Shown: positions 49,981-59,724 of the stretch, piece by piece
Numbering within the stretch: position 1 is the first letter of the stretch
Layout: every line of letters starts with the position of its first letter
Origin: Flavobacteriales bacterium UBA2306
GTDB lineage: Bacteria > Bacteroidota > Bacteroidia > Flavobacteriales > Weeksellaceae
Assembly (NCBI GenBank): GCA_002345565.1
Contig: DDVS01000002.1
Coordinates: forward strand, 107,605-171,604
Reading direction: 5' to 3'
Length of the DNA: 64,000 bases
Position numbers and translations under genes: made by a program
Notes under the pieces: model-generated
The model's database searches: none
The model's input: the letters and a program-made list of their open reading frames with translations, nothing else
What the model was told of the DNA's origin: nothing

Positions 49981-51975
49981 ATGAAAAAAATTTCACTACT
50001 TTTTTTTCTCGCTTCCAGTTATTTGTCTTATGCTCAGGTAGATGTTACTTCTACAGCGGGGAATCAAACTACTACTTCCTATGGTAATTTAAAAAGTGCA
50101 TTTGATGCTATTAATGCGGGGGTGCATCAGGGTATTATCAATATTATTATTACTGCCAGTACATCTGAAACCGCAACTGCAATACTCAATGCCAATGGTA
50201 CCGGTACTACATCTTATACTAATGTACTTATTAAGCCAAAAACTAATGTGACTATTGCGGGTAATTTAAATAGTTCAATCATTAATATTCTAGGTTCTAA
50301 TGTAACTATTGATGGTGCTATTACAGAAAATGGAACAACCAGGGATTTAACAATTCAGAATTTTTATACTACAGCACCTGTTATTAATATTGGGTCTGCA
50401 AGTAGTACAGCACCTGTGAGTAATTCAGCCATTAAAAATACTATTATTGATGGGCATTTAGTCTCTAATGGGGTTCCTGGTGGTACTTATTATGCTGTAG
50501 TTTTGGCAAATGGTTCTGGTAATACTGCAGGTTATTTCAACAACATTACCTTTCAAAATAATGAAGTTAAAAATGCTTTGGGTGCCCTTTATGTAAATGG
50601 GGTCTATAGTGCTTCCACAGAGTCCAATAATGGTGATGGGCTTTTCATAACACAAAACAACTTTACAAATAATATTGCTAGTTTTGGAGTGAAGACATTA
50701 GGTGTTAGTGGTGCTTCGGAAATTAGCTTCAATAGTATTAATATAACGAATCCTGTAGTGACCACTAGCGCCACTAGCCCTATTACGTTGGCTCCTATTT
50801 GGTTAAATTATACCAGTAATGCGAAAGTGCATGATAACAACATCACGGGTATATCTGCTCCCAATTCTCCATACAGCATTTTTGCGGGAATTTATATCCA
50901 GAATACATTTAGCTATAATACAAAATACAGTGAAATATACAATAATACCATTTCAAACATAAATGCAGGCGGCCATACTGGAGAGTCTGGTGGAATTAGC
51001 ATCAGTAGTACTGCTGGTTATCAAAAAATATTTAATAACAAGATAACAGGAATCCATAATTTAAATACTGCAACAAGTTCTGCCACCAGTGGATATTCTA
51101 ATGGGATTGGTTTAACTAGTTCTAGAACAGGAGATGCAAATATCTATATTTATAATAATTTTATTTCCAATATAACTTCAACCTATAACTCTGCTACCGC
51201 TCCTGGTTACAGTAGTGGGATATTTTATAATACTAATAGTCCTGGAGTGAAAATTTATAATAATACGGTCAATTTATCCACTGTAGGCACTAATGAAACA
51301 GGTATTTCAGCAGGATTTTTTGTCAATAGTACTTCTGTAGTAGATAATGCTTTAGATGTTAGAAATAATATCTTCAACAATTCCAAAACTACCGGGGAAA
51401 GGTATGCCATATACTCTTTAGCTCCTAATACTATATTTACTGACTTGAATTATAATGACTACGCGACAACAGGTACAGATTTAGGATATATTGGTTTTGC
51501 AAGAACAACATTAGCAGATGTAGTTACAGGTTTTGGTAAAAATGCTAACTCGATTAATGTTACTCCAACTTTTACTAGCGCTACAGATTTGCACTTGCAA
51601 GTTGTAAATGCTAATAAGTCATTAGATAATATCGCTGCGAGATTAACTGATATTACCACTGATATTGATGGCGATGCAAGAGGAACTTTAACAGATATTG
51701 GTGCAGATGAGGTAGATTTCTCTTCATTAGCGGTGATTAATGATTCCAAAAAATCTAATATTGCGATCTATCCAAATCCATTCTCGGATGTTCTTAGGAT
51801 CTCTGACCTTAGTGGAGTTGCAACCATATCTATTAATGATATGACAGGAAGAAGCGTAAAAACTATTGCGCCAACAAAAGAGCATGATCTTTCTAGCTTA
51901 AAAGCTGGTCTATACATTGTAAACCTTAAAATGGAAGATGGAAGTGTTAAATCTTTCAAAGCTATTAAGAAATAA
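49981..51975 (+). CDS. T9SS cargo with parallel beta-helix (right-handed) fold
   Basis: A 664-residue secreted protein. Signal peptide ends near 19 (LSYAQ). The large middle part (about 60-560) is rich in Asn, Ile, Ser, Thr and Gly with repeated short strands (NNTIS, IYNNT, GISISSTAG), the pattern of right-handed parallel beta-helix proteins. Then comes IDGDARGTLTDIGADEV, often seen before the end in such proteins, and a T9SS type A domain (IYPNPFSDVLRIS ... LKAGLYIVNLKMEDGS). Could be a polysaccharide-binding or lyase-like protein; no active site is visible. Shares 79 identical 3' bases with the previous cargo gene. Confidence 0.88.
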   Translation: MKKISLLFFLASSYLSYAQVDVTSTAGNQTTTSYGNLKSAFDAINAGVHQGIINIIITASTSETATAILNANGTGTTSYTNVLIKPKTNVTIAGNLNSSIINILGSNVTIDGAITENGTTRDLTIQNFYTTAPVINIGSASSTAPVSNSAIKNTIIDGHLVSNGVPGGTYYAVVLANGSGNTAGYFNNITFQNNEVKNALGALYVNGVYSASTESNNGDGLFITQNNFTNNIASFGVKTLGVSGASEISFNSINITNPVVTTSATSPITLAPIWLNYTSNAKVHDNNITGISAPNSPYSIFAGIYIQNTFSYNTKYSEIYNNTISNINAGGHTGESGGISISSTAGYQKIFNNKITGIHNLNTATSSATSGYSNGIGLTSSRTGDANIYIYNNFISNITSTYNSATAPGYSSGIFYNTNSPGVKIYNNTVNLSTVGTNETGISAGFFVNSTSVVDNALDVRNNIFNNSKTTGERYAIYSLAPNTIFTDLNYNDYATTGTDLGYIGFARTTLADVVTGFGKNANSINVTPTFTSATDLHLQVVNANKSLDNIAARLTDITTDIDGDARGTLTDIGADEVDFSSLAVINDSKKSNIAIYPNPFSDVLRISDLSGVATISINDMTGRSVKTIAPTKEHDLSSLKAGLYIVNLKMEDGSVKSFKAIKK

Positions 51976-52003
51976 ATTCTTAATTTAAAAAAACTAACTA
52001 CTC

Positions 52004-52048
52004 ATCGCCTGTAAAAGATTTATAAAATCAAATTACAGGCGATTTTTT
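52004..52048 (+). terminator. Intrinsic terminator after the beta-helix gene
   Basis: ATCGCCTGTAA (52004-52014) pairs with TTACAGGCGAT (52033-52043), 18-base loop, then T. Confidence 0.8.
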
Positions 52049-52174
52049 AGTTTCTGCCACAAAAAAAAGTTTATTGAATTTTTGTTTCAATAAACTTTCT
52101 ATATTATAAGTCTCAGTAGCCAATATAAAGAATTTTACCAACTGTTTTTTGACCATAAACCAGATAAAAACAAA

Positions 52175-52206
52175 GAAAAAAAGCAATCTTTTAGACTGCT
52201 TTTTTT
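52175..52206 (-). terminator. Terminator of the acpP-fabF-rnc-pyk operon
   Basis: A stem between the left AAAAAAGCA-TCT and right AGA-TGCTTTTTT arms (one mismatch) lies just after the pyk stop on the minus strand and is followed there by T. Confidence 0.7.
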
Positions 52207-52216
52207 ATAGTAATTT

Positions 52217-53662
52217 TTATATTGTAGATAATCTCAGGGTATTGGTTTTTCCACCATTATGAACCGGCATTGCATTCAGGTTGACTACATAATCACCTTG
52301 TTCTACAAAGCCATAATTATGAGTAAGCATATTAACCTGGATTACTGTTTCATCTGTAGATTTTTGCATATCATAGTAAAAAGCTCTCACTCCCCATAAT
52401 AGGTTAAGCATTGTAATAACACGTTTATTGTTGCTATAGACAATGATGTGAGAAGAAGGCCTATGCGCAGAGATTTGGAACGCTGTATAACCAGAAGCTG
52501 TTAAGGTTATAATGGCTTCTGCACCCGTTGATTTTGCAATATCTACCGCAGAACGGCAAATTTTATCTGTAACAAATCTTTCGTCAACACAATTGATTTT
52601 TTCTTCAATCACGTGGTTTAATCTGGAGTAAAGTGCTGTTTTCTCTATATTTTTAACAATCTTCGCCATATTGCTCACCACATCTACAGGATATTTTCCT
52701 ACCGATGTTTCTCCAGAAAGCATTACCGCATCTGCACCGTCCAAAACAGAGTTGGCAACATCATTAACCTCCGCTCTGGTTGGGGTAAGGCTACTAATCA
52801 TGGTTTCCATCATTTGAGTTGCAATGATCACGGGTTTAGCATAAAGTCTAGCTTTATTAACTAAATTCTTCTGAATTACCGGAACCTGCTCCATAGGAAC
52901 TTCTACACCTAGATCTCCTCTTGCAACCATTAGACAATCACATTCCATCAAAATCTGGTCAATATTTTTTACACCTTCTGGTTTCTCTATTTTGGCAATA
53001 ATTGGAGTTTTGGTTTTATGAGTAGGATGTTTTGCCATTAATTCCTTAAGATCGATAATGTCCTGTGCATGACGCACAAATGACAAAGCAATCCAGTCAA
53101 ACTCGTTATCCAGCATAAAGTTAGCATCCTCAATATCTTTCTCTGTAAGCGCAGGTAAAGAAACATTGGTATTAGGTAAATTAACCCCTTTTTTCGAACT
53201 CAAAGGTCCACCTTGAATCGTTTTTGCTTTTACAGTATCAACATTATTAGTTTCAATAACCTCTAAAACCAATTTACCATCATCAATTAGAATTCTCTCT
53301 CCAACTTTTACATCCTGAGGAAATTTTTCATAAGTCATATAGACTTTTGTAGCATCTCCTTCCATTTTTTCATTCGTAAATGTAAGAACATCACCAGGGT
53401 TAAGGAATGATCCTTCTTTTACAACACCTACTCTTAGTTTTGGTCCTTGCAAATCTCCTAAAATAGAGACGGAGTACCCATATTCTTTATTGATTTCTCT
53501 AATGATGTTAACATTTCTCAAAACCAATTCATAGTCTGCGTGAGAAAAGTTTATTCTGAATACATCTACACCGGCTTGGATCATTTGCAGCATGGTTTCT
53601 TTATTAGAAGATGCTGGACCAAGGGTTGCGATGATTTTTGTTTTTTTTAGGTTTTTATTCAT
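52217..53662 (-). CDS. pyk: Pyruvate kinase
   Basis: Last step of glycolysis, phosphoenolpyruvate + ADP to pyruvate + ATP. In 481 residues: KTKIIATLGPAS, FRINFSHAD, the active-site IIAKIEKPEGVKNIDQIL with its Lys and Glu, MVARGDLGVEVP, ATQMMETMISSLTPTRAEVNDVANSVLDGADAVMLSGETSVG, and the C-terminal regulatory domain. Overlaps the upstream gene by 8 bases; last in the operon. Confidence 0.97.
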   Translation of the reverse strand: MNKNLKKTKIIATLGPASSNKETMLQMIQAGVDVFRINFSHADYELVLRNVNIIREINKEYGYSVSILGDLQGPKLRVGVVKEGSFLNPGDVLTFTNEKMEGDATKVYMTYEKFPQDVKVGERILIDDGKLVLEVIETNNVDTVKAKTIQGGPLSSKKGVNLPNTNVSLPALTEKDIEDANFMLDNEFDWIALSFVRHAQDIIDLKELMAKHPTHKTKTPIIAKIEKPEGVKNIDQILMECDCLMVARGDLGVEVPMEQVPVIQKNLVNKARLYAKPVIIATQMMETMISSLTPTRAEVNDVANSVLDGADAVMLSGETSVGKYPVDVVSNMAKIVKNIEKTALYSRLNHVIEEKINCVDERFVTDKICRSAVDIAKSTGAEAIITLTASGYTAFQISAHRPSSHIIVYSNNKRVITMLNLLWGVRAFYYDMQKSTDETVIQVNMLTHNYGFVEQGDYVVNLNAMPVHNGGKTNTLRLSTI

Positions 53663-54155
53663 AATATTGAATTAATTGATAGAGTTCCTCTTCTGAACTC
53701 AAAGGATACTCCTGGATTTTAAATACAAAATTTTCCGGTAGCAAAATTAATGAAAAATCTGCAAATAGATCAGAATTTGTCAAGATGTAATCTGCATCAC
53801 TGTGAAGATTTAGTAAATATTTAACATTCGATTCTTCAGAAAAAAGCTGATTGTCCAATTTTTTCTCTATTGAATGAATCGATTTGTTGGAAATAAAGTT
53901 GTAGCAATTTTTTGTAAGCCTATCGTAAGCTCGATATCTAGAAAAATAATGGTCATAATACTCTCCCTCTATCTTTATATCCTCTGTTCTTTTGAATTGA
54001 AAAGGATTAATTTCATTAATGAAAAAAAACAATTCATGCTCTGGGATTGATTTTGAAAGTCTTATCAATCCAATGTTGATCTCTGTTTGATCTTCCTCTA
54101 GTTTAAGATATTGTTTTCTGATTTTCAATAATATTTTCTTTTTTGCTAAGAACAT
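53655..54155 (-). CDS. IPExxxVDY family protein
   Basis: A 166-residue protein of unknown role. SIPEHELFFFINEINPFQF carries the IPE part of the family name; VDY is not exact here (a YRAYDRLT segment is the nearest). In flavobacteria this family lies between rnc and pyk, as here. The only ATG for the frame (54153-54155) makes it overlap rnc by 53 bases; a TTG nine codons in would shorten the overlap. Predicted mixed alpha/beta, no membrane segment. Confidence 0.8.
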   Translation of the reverse strand: MFLAKKKILLKIRKQYLKLEEDQTEINIGLIRLSKSIPEHELFFFINEINPFQFKRTEDIKIEGEYYDHYFSRYRAYDRLTKNCYNFISNKSIHSIEKKLDNQLFSEESNVKYLLNLHSDADYILTNSDLFADFSLILLPENFVFKIQEYPLSSEEELYQLIQYYE

Positions 54156-54873
54156 AGAAAGCTCTCTGAGCTGCCTTCTCTTCTGCTTTTTTCTTAGAAG
54201 ATTCTACTGCATTGGCAATTTTCTCGTTATGAAGCCAAACATAGCAGCGGAATACCGTGATTTTATTAGGCTGATGCTCTTCGCAAGTCTCATATTTAAT
54301 AGGGACTTTCTTCTTTTGGCTCCATTCCAGTAAAAGACCTTTGTAGCTAATAATCTTATTCTCCAGCTTATTTATAGTGGATGGTGTAAGAATCTTATCC
54401 AGAACAATTTTTTTACAAAACTCGTAATCTATATCCAGATATATGGCGCCAATTAGGGCTTCCAAAAGATTTCCGGAAATATTCTCGCTCAGCATTGTCT
54501 GGCTGGTATCCGCTTGCAAAAGACTGCTCAGTTTCAGATCATCACCCAGTTTATTGAGGTTTTTCCGGTTAACGATTTTGGATTTCATCTGCGTAAGAAA
54601 TCCCTCGTTTTCATTCGGATAAGTCTGAAAAAGATGGCAAGAAATAATGGTTCCTAAAACAGAATCCCCTAAAAACTCTAGACGTTCGTAATTTTTTTTA
54701 TTCGTACTTTTTGAAGAGGATTTTAAAGAAAAAGCCTCTTTATAAATTTCCAGATTGTGAATATTATAGCCTACAATTTCAGAAATTTTTTTGCGAAAAA
54801 GAATATCTTTTTTCGAAAGTTTTTGCGTTCTGTTTTTAGGGAGAAATTTGAAAAAATAATTTTTCAATTCCAT
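54103..54873 (-). CDS. rnc: Ribonuclease III
   Basis: Cuts double-stranded RNA in rRNA and mRNA maturation. In 256 residues: RNase III domain with signature ERLEFLGDSVLG (63-74), the second acidic site in GNLLEALIGAIYLD, and a C-terminal dsRNA-binding domain with the KKKAEEKAAQRAFYVL helix. Follows fabF by 12 bases and overlaps the next gene. Confidence 0.95.
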   Translation of the reverse strand: MELKNYFFKFLPKNRTQKLSKKDILFRKKISEIVGYNIHNLEIYKEAFSLKSSSKSTNKKNYERLEFLGDSVLGTIISCHLFQTYPNENEGFLTQMKSKIVNRKNLNKLGDDLKLSSLLQADTSQTMLSENISGNLLEALIGAIYLDIDYEFCKKIVLDKILTPSTINKLENKIISYKGLLLEWSQKKKVPIKYETCEEHQPNKITVFRCYVWLHNEKIANAVESSKKKAEEKAAQRAFYVLSKKENIIENQKTIS

Positions 54874-54885
54874 AAAAACATCGTA

Positions 54886-56133
54886 TTATATTTTTTTGAA
54901 AAGCACACACGCATTATGTCCTCCAAAGCCAAATGTATTACTCATCGCGATTTGAACATCTTTTTCAACCGCTGTGTTGAAAGTAAAATTCAATCTGCTG
55001 TCAATGTTTTCATCGTCAGTAAAATGGTTGATGGTTGGCGGAACAATTCCGTGTATAATAGTGTGTAATGCTGCAATAGCCTCTATAACGCCTGCTGCAC
55101 CCAGAAGGTGACCAGTCATTGATTTTGTAGAATTAATCTGAATATCATAAGCATGCTCCCCGAATAATTTTGCAATAGCATTAGATTCTGCGATGTCTCC
55201 TAGTGGAGTAGATGTACCATGCATATTGATATGATCTACTTCATCAGCAGTTACACCAGCGTCTTCCAAACAATTTTTCATTACCAGATAAGCGCCAAGA
55301 CCTTCAGGATGCGGGGCGGTCATATGATGAGCATCTGCACTCATTCCACCTCCGGCTAATTCTGCATAGATTGTTGCACCACGTTTTTTAGCGTGTTCGT
55401 ATTCCTCCAAGATGATGCAGCCAGCACCTTCTCCTAGTACAAAACCGTCACGGTCTTTGTCAAAAGGTCTGGAAGCGGTTTTTGGATCATCATTTCTTGT
55501 AGAAAGAGCATGCATTGCATTGAATCCTCCCATTCCGCTGGCTGTAACAGCCGCTTCTGATCCTCCACAAACTATAACATCAGCTTTGCCTAGGTTGATA
55601 AGCATTTTTGCATCTATTAAAGCATTGGCAGATGAAGCACAAGCAGAAACTGTGGTATAATTAGGACCGTGGAAACCATATTCGATAGAAATATTTCCTG
55701 GCGTAATGTCCGCAATCATTTTTGGGATAAAGAATGGGTTGAATCTTGGGATACCATTAGATTCAGCAAAACCAAGAACTTCTGTTTCAAACGTTTCTAG
55801 TCCGCCAATTCCTGATCCCCATACTACACCAACGCGATTCTTGTCCACATTATCTTCTACAAGTCTGCTGTGAGCGATAGCTTCTCTGGCAGCAATTTGC
55901 CCAAACTGAGAATTTCTATCCATTTTTTTCGCCTCTTTTTTATCGAAATAATTAAGAGGGTCATAATTTTTAACTTCGCTCGCAAACTTAGTTTTAAAAT
56001 TAGTGGAATCAAAAAGAGTAATAGGAGCTGCTCCGCTCTCGCCCTTTATAAGGTTTTCCCAGTATTCTTTAGCATTATTTCCGATCGGTGTAATAGCGCC
56101 GAATCCGGTTACAACAACTCTTTTTAATTCCAT
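54886..56133 (-). CDS. fabF: 3-oxoacyl-ACP synthase II
   Basis: Condenses malonyl-ACP with acyl-ACP in fatty-acid elongation. In 415 residues: thiolase fold with nucleophile Cys165 (TVSACASSANAL), the two catalytic His in MHGTSTPLGD and GHLLGAAG, and the late NTFGFGGHNACVLF. The length fits FabF. Lies 25 bases after acpP, the classic pair. Confidence 0.97.
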   Translation of the reverse strand: MELKRVVVTGFGAITPIGNNAKEYWENLIKGESGAAPITLFDSTNFKTKFASEVKNYDPLNYFDKKEAKKMDRNSQFGQIAAREAIAHSRLVEDNVDKNRVGVVWGSGIGGLETFETEVLGFAESNGIPRFNPFFIPKMIADITPGNISIEYGFHGPNYTTVSACASSANALIDAKMLINLGKADVIVCGGSEAAVTASGMGGFNAMHALSTRNDDPKTASRPFDKDRDGFVLGEGAGCIILEEYEHAKKRGATIYAELAGGGMSADAHHMTAPHPEGLGAYLVMKNCLEDAGVTADEVDHINMHGTSTPLGDIAESNAIAKLFGEHAYDIQINSTKSMTGHLLGAAGVIEAIAALHTIIHGIVPPTINHFTDDENIDSRLNFTFNTAVEKDVQIAMSNTFGFGGHNACVLFKKI

Positions 56134-56158
56134 AAATTTTTTTGTCTAGTATAAGATA

Positions 56159-56398
56159 TTATTTATTTACAACTTCTTCGATGTAAGCAATAGCGTGACC
56201 TACAGTTGTAATTTTTTCTGCTTGATCATCAGGAATCTGAATGTTAAATTCTTTTTCGAATTCCATAATCAATTCTACAGTGTCCAAAGAATCAGCTCCT
56301 AAATCATTAGTGAAGCTAGCTTCTGGAGTTACTTCTGTTTCTTCAACGTCAAGCTTATCAGCGATGATAGCTTTTACTCTTGATGCAATGTCTGACAT
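56159..56398 (-). CDS. acpP: Acyl carrier protein
   Basis: A 79-residue acidic four-helix carrier; Ser37 in GADSLDTVELIM receives the phosphopantetheine arm. First gene of acpP-fabF-rnc-IPExxxVDY-pyk. A clear -7 box lies 33 bases upstream. Confidence 0.98.
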   Translation of the reverse strand: MSDIASRVKAIIADKLDVEETEVTPEASFTNDLGADSLDTVELIMEFEKEFNIQIPDDQAEKITTVGHAIAYIEEVVNK

Positions 56399-56430
56399 AA
56401 TATTTATTTTTAATTATTGTTAATTTGGTG

Positions 56431-56438
56431 CAAATATA
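56431..56438 (-). promoter_or_regulatory. -7 box of the acpP operon
   Basis: On the minus strand it reads TATATTTG, an exact match. An ATTG lies 18 bases upstream (56457-56460), acceptable as the -33 element. Confidence 0.65.
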
Positions 56439-56549
56439 TAAAATTTCAAATCAAATCAATTTTTTTTTAGTTTTTTAAACTTGTTCTAATTCTATCTTTT
56501 TTATAATCAAATCTTTATATTTACTCTGGATAGGGAGCAAAATTTTGTT

Positions 56550-56557
56550 TATTTTTG
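56550..56557 (+). promoter_or_regulatory. -7 box of folE
   Basis: TATTTTTG, exact TAnnTTTG match, 23 bases before the start codon. No good -33 TTG seen. Confidence 0.6.
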
Positions 56558-56579
56558 CGACTTATTATATAATGATATT

Positions 56580-57245
56580 ATGGAACATTTTCCTGATAAT
56601 GACGATGATTTGTTCACAGGCAAAGACCACACACCTTTGAGAGCAGATGCTTTTGAACTAGAACCAGAAGAAAAAGTTAAGAAAATCGAAGGTCTTTTTG
56701 CAGAGATTATGCATACTCTTGGTTTGGATATGACAGACGATTCTTTGAAAGATTCTCCAAAGCGTGTTGCAAAGATGTATGTGAATGAAATTTTCGGAGG
56801 TCTTCTTCCTGAAAACAAACCAGGTGTTTCTACTTTTAAAAATCAATATAAGTATCGCCAAATGCTTGTGGAAAAGGATATCACGGTTTACTCTTTTTGC
56901 GAACATCATTTCTTACCAATCATCGGAAAGGCACACGTCGCTTATATTTCTAATGGTGAAGTGATTGGGTTGTCAAAAATCAATAGAATTGTTGATTATT
57001 ATGCAAAACGTCCGCAGGTTCAAGAACGTTTGACAATGCAAATTGTTGAAGCTATGAAAGAAGCTTTAGGAACAGAAAATGTTGCTTGTATTATTGATGC
57101 AAAACATCTTTGTGTGAATTGTAGAGGAATAAAAGATACGGCAAGTTCTACAATAACGGCAGAACTGAGCGGTATCTTCCGTAAAAATCCTACAACAAGA
57201 AGAGAATTCTTACATTATGTAGGAACTCATATGAAATTAGATTGA
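56580..57245 (+). CDS. folE: GTP cyclohydrolase I
   Basis: Converts GTP to 7,8-dihydroneopterin triphosphate, the first step to tetrahydrofolate and related pterins. In 221 residues: RVAKMYVNEIFGG, the zinc and catalytic site SFCEHHFLP (Cys107, His109, His110), GLSKINRIVDYYAKRPQVQERLT, and the zinc ligand Cys178 in HLCVNCRG. Family length. cysS follows about 120 bases on. Confidence 0.97.
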   Translation: MEHFPDNDDDLFTGKDHTPLRADAFELEPEEKVKKIEGLFAEIMHTLGLDMTDDSLKDSPKRVAKMYVNEIFGGLLPENKPGVSTFKNQYKYRQMLVEKDITVYSFCEHHFLPIIGKAHVAYISNGEVIGLSKINRIVDYYAKRPQVQERLTMQIVEAMKEALGTENVACIIDAKHLCVNCRGIKDTASSTITAELSGIFRKNPTTRREFLHYVGTHMKLD

Positions 57246-57365
57246 TAATGATAAAATTTAAAAAACAATCTCACAAAATCTTCATTACGACAATTATTTG
57301 TTGTTGATTTTTTATGTTTAAATTTTAAATCATTTATCAATTATAATTAATCATTAATTAAAACA

Positions 57366-58835
57366 ATGCAACTAAAAATATACAACTCGCTTTCCGGCGA
57401 AAAAGAAGTTTTCAAACCAATATTAGAAGATAATATCGGGATGTACGTTTGTGGACCAACAGTTTACAGCAATGTGCATTTGGGGAATGTGAGAACTTTT
57501 TTATCTTTCGATTTTATTTACAGAAGTCTTCAGTTTCTAGGATATAAAGTAAGATATGTTAGGAATATTACTGATGCAGGACATCTTACGGACGATGGCG
57601 ATATCAATAATGACCGATTCATCAAGCAATCCAGATTAGAAAAGCTGGAACCTATGGAAATCGTACAAAAATATACGGTCGATTTTCATGATGTTTTGAA
57701 GAAATTCAATTTACTTCCGCCAACAATAGAACCAACTGCAACCGGTCACATCATCGAACAATTGGAACTCACGAAACTTTTGGTAGAAAAAGGTTTCGCT
57801 TACGAGAGTAATGGTTCTGTTTATTTCGATGTTTTGGAATACAATGCGAGAGGACTTAATTATGGAGAACTTTCCAGAAGAAATATCGAGGAATTATTCG
57901 CTAATACAAGAGATTTGGATGGACAAGGCGAGAAAAAAAATCCACAAGATTTTGCACTTTGGAAAAAAGCGTCGCCAGAACATATTATGAAATGGCCGTC
58001 GCCTTGGGGAGAAGGTTTCCCAGGCTGGCATCTCGAATGTACTGCAATGAGTACAAAATATTTGGGAGATCAATTCGATATTCACGGTGGTGGAATGGAT
58101 TTGAAATTCCCACATCACGAATGTGAAATTGCGCAAGGAAAAGCTTGCAATGGCTTAGAACCTGTGAAGTATTGGATGCACGCCAATATGTTGACAATGA
58201 ACGGGCAAAGAATGAGTAAATCAACAGGTAATTATATTCTTCCAATGGAATTGATTACTGGAAATAATGATTTCTTTGAGAAAGCTTTTCACCCAAGTGT
58301 GTTGAGATTTTGCTTTTTACAGGCACATTACAGAAGTGTTCTTGATATTTCTAATGATGCAATGTTGGCGAGCGAAAAAGGTTTCAATCGATTGATGGAG
58401 GCAGTTAAAATCCTTAATACACAAGTCCAAGTTGAAGGTGTAGAAACGTCATCTTTTGATTATAAAAATTGGAAAGAAAAGGTTCTGGAAGCTTTGAATG
58501 ATGATTTCAATAGTCCGATTTTGATTTCTCATTTATTCGAAGCTGTGAAGTTTATTTCGGCTTCAAAGTTAGGTAAGGAAAGTATCTCTACAGAAGATTA
58601 TGCAGATTTGAAACAATTCCTAAATGCAATTGTTTTTGATGTTCTGGGATTACAAACGATTGAGGAATCTAATAATGATAGGCTTGATCAAACTCTTCAA
58701 GTTTTAATTGACTTGAGAAATCAAGCCAGAAAATCTAAGAATTGGGAATTGTCTGACCAGATCCGTGATCAGCTTCTAGAAAAAGGAATCGAGCTGAAAG
58801 ACGGTCGTGAAGGGACAACTTATCAATTGATATAA
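57366..58835 (+). CDS. cysS: Cysteine--tRNA ligase
   Basis: A class-I tRNA synthetase of 489 residues. YVCGPTVYSNVHLGN contains the HIGH-like motif and the first zinc Cys; further ligands are in WHLECTAMS and FPHHECEIAQ; MSKSTGN is the KMSKS loop. The C-terminal DALR and cap regions are complete. A terminator follows. Confidence 0.97.
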   Translation: MQLKIYNSLSGEKEVFKPILEDNIGMYVCGPTVYSNVHLGNVRTFLSFDFIYRSLQFLGYKVRYVRNITDAGHLTDDGDINNDRFIKQSRLEKLEPMEIVQKYTVDFHDVLKKFNLLPPTIEPTATGHIIEQLELTKLLVEKGFAYESNGSVYFDVLEYNARGLNYGELSRRNIEELFANTRDLDGQGEKKNPQDFALWKKASPEHIMKWPSPWGEGFPGWHLECTAMSTKYLGDQFDIHGGGMDLKFPHHECEIAQGKACNGLEPVKYWMHANMLTMNGQRMSKSTGNYILPMELITGNNDFFEKAFHPSVLRFCFLQAHYRSVLDISNDAMLASEKGFNRLMEAVKILNTQVQVEGVETSSFDYKNWKEKVLEALNDDFNSPILISHLFEAVKFISASKLGKESISTEDYADLKQFLNAIVFDVLGLQTIEESNNDRLDQTLQVLIDLRNQARKSKNWELSDQIRDQLLEKGIELKDGREGTTYQLI

Positions 58836-58860
58836 TTAAATTAAATCTTAAATAATTACA

Positions 58861-58897
58861 AATACGGTTAACGAAAGTTAAACCGTATTTTTATTTT
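58861..58897 (+). terminator. Intrinsic terminator of cysS
   Basis: AATACGGTT (58861-58869) pairs with AACCGTATT (58881-58889), 11-base loop, then a T-rich tract. Confidence 0.8.
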
Positions 58898-58909
58898 AAC
58901 ATTGTAACT

Positions 58910-58917
58910 TATTTTTG
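58910..58917 (+). promoter_or_regulatory. -7 box upstream of the 58935 gene
   Basis: TATTTTTG, exact match. Transcription would start near 58924, about ten bases before the TTG start codon. Confidence 0.5.
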
Positions 58918-58934
58918 AATAAAACTAACCGCTT

Positions 58935-59654
58935 TTGAAACGATTTTTACTCTTTTATTGTCTCTGTATTTCTTTCTTTGTCTGCTCTCAGACGATTTCC
59001 GGAGTTGTAGTTTCGGAGGAAGATCATCCTATCTCAAAAGTGTTGATTGTGAATATGTCTTCCAATCAAAAAGTTTACACAGATAATTTTGGAAATTTTT
59101 CAATCGCTGGAAAAATGGGTGATGAACTACGATTTGCTAAAGAAAAATATAAAGGCGAAAGAATAAAGACCAATAATGATTTGCTAAAAGTCATCCTTCA
59201 ACAATTGCCACAGGAAATAGAAGAAGTTAAGATTGTCAACAAAAGACTTGCGGAATCTCAGGAAGAAAAACTCAGAACGGATATTGGACTCCCAAAAGCA
59301 CCGGAAAAGCCACGTGAAAAACCAGTTGGAACAAAAGATGTTCTGTTGCCTTTATTATTTGCCCAGCTTAATGTTGATAATCTTTACAAGTGGGCATCGG
59401 GTGATTCTAGGAGATTAAGAAGTCTTTACAAATATGAAGATTTACAAGAAGGCTTGGCTTGGATTCAGAATAATGTAGATTTGGAATATTTTGTTGAAGC
59501 AGGAATATCGCCCGAAAAATTCAATGATTTTCTGATGTTTGCATTACAAGACGAAAAAGTTCTGATGTATATGAAAGCTAAAAATATTGGTGGACTTACA
59601 GTTTCTTTGGATAATCATATTGGTGCATATCTGGAAAGAATTGGTGAAAAATGA
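58935..59654 (+). CDS. Exported protein with carboxypeptidase-regulatory-like domain
   Basis: A 239-residue exported protein starting at a TTG (58935). Signal peptide ends near 19 (FVCSQ), then TISGVVVSEEDHPISKVLI and YTDNFGNFSIAGKMGDEL, the carboxypeptidase-regulatory-like fold (about 20-95). The rest is helical and charged, with KLRTDIGLPKAPEKPREKP and a late FNDFLMFALQDEKVLMY segment. Similar in plan to the protein at 21664 but not clearly a copy. Function unknown. Confidence 0.8.
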   Translation: MKRFLLFYCLCISFFVCSQTISGVVVSEEDHPISKVLIVNMSSNQKVYTDNFGNFSIAGKMGDELRFAKEKYKGERIKTNNDLLKVILQQLPQEIEEVKIVNKRLAESQEEKLRTDIGLPKAPEKPREKPVGTKDVLLPLLFAQLNVDNLYKWASGDSRRLRSLYKYEDLQEGLAWIQNNVDLEYFVEAGISPEKFNDFLMFALQDEKVLMYMKAKNIGGLTVSLDNHIGAYLERIGEK

Positions 59655-59724
59655 TTTTTTTACAGGAATATTATTTATAATTCAATAAATCATTAAATTG
59701 CGTCAATATTAATAGACCTTAATA

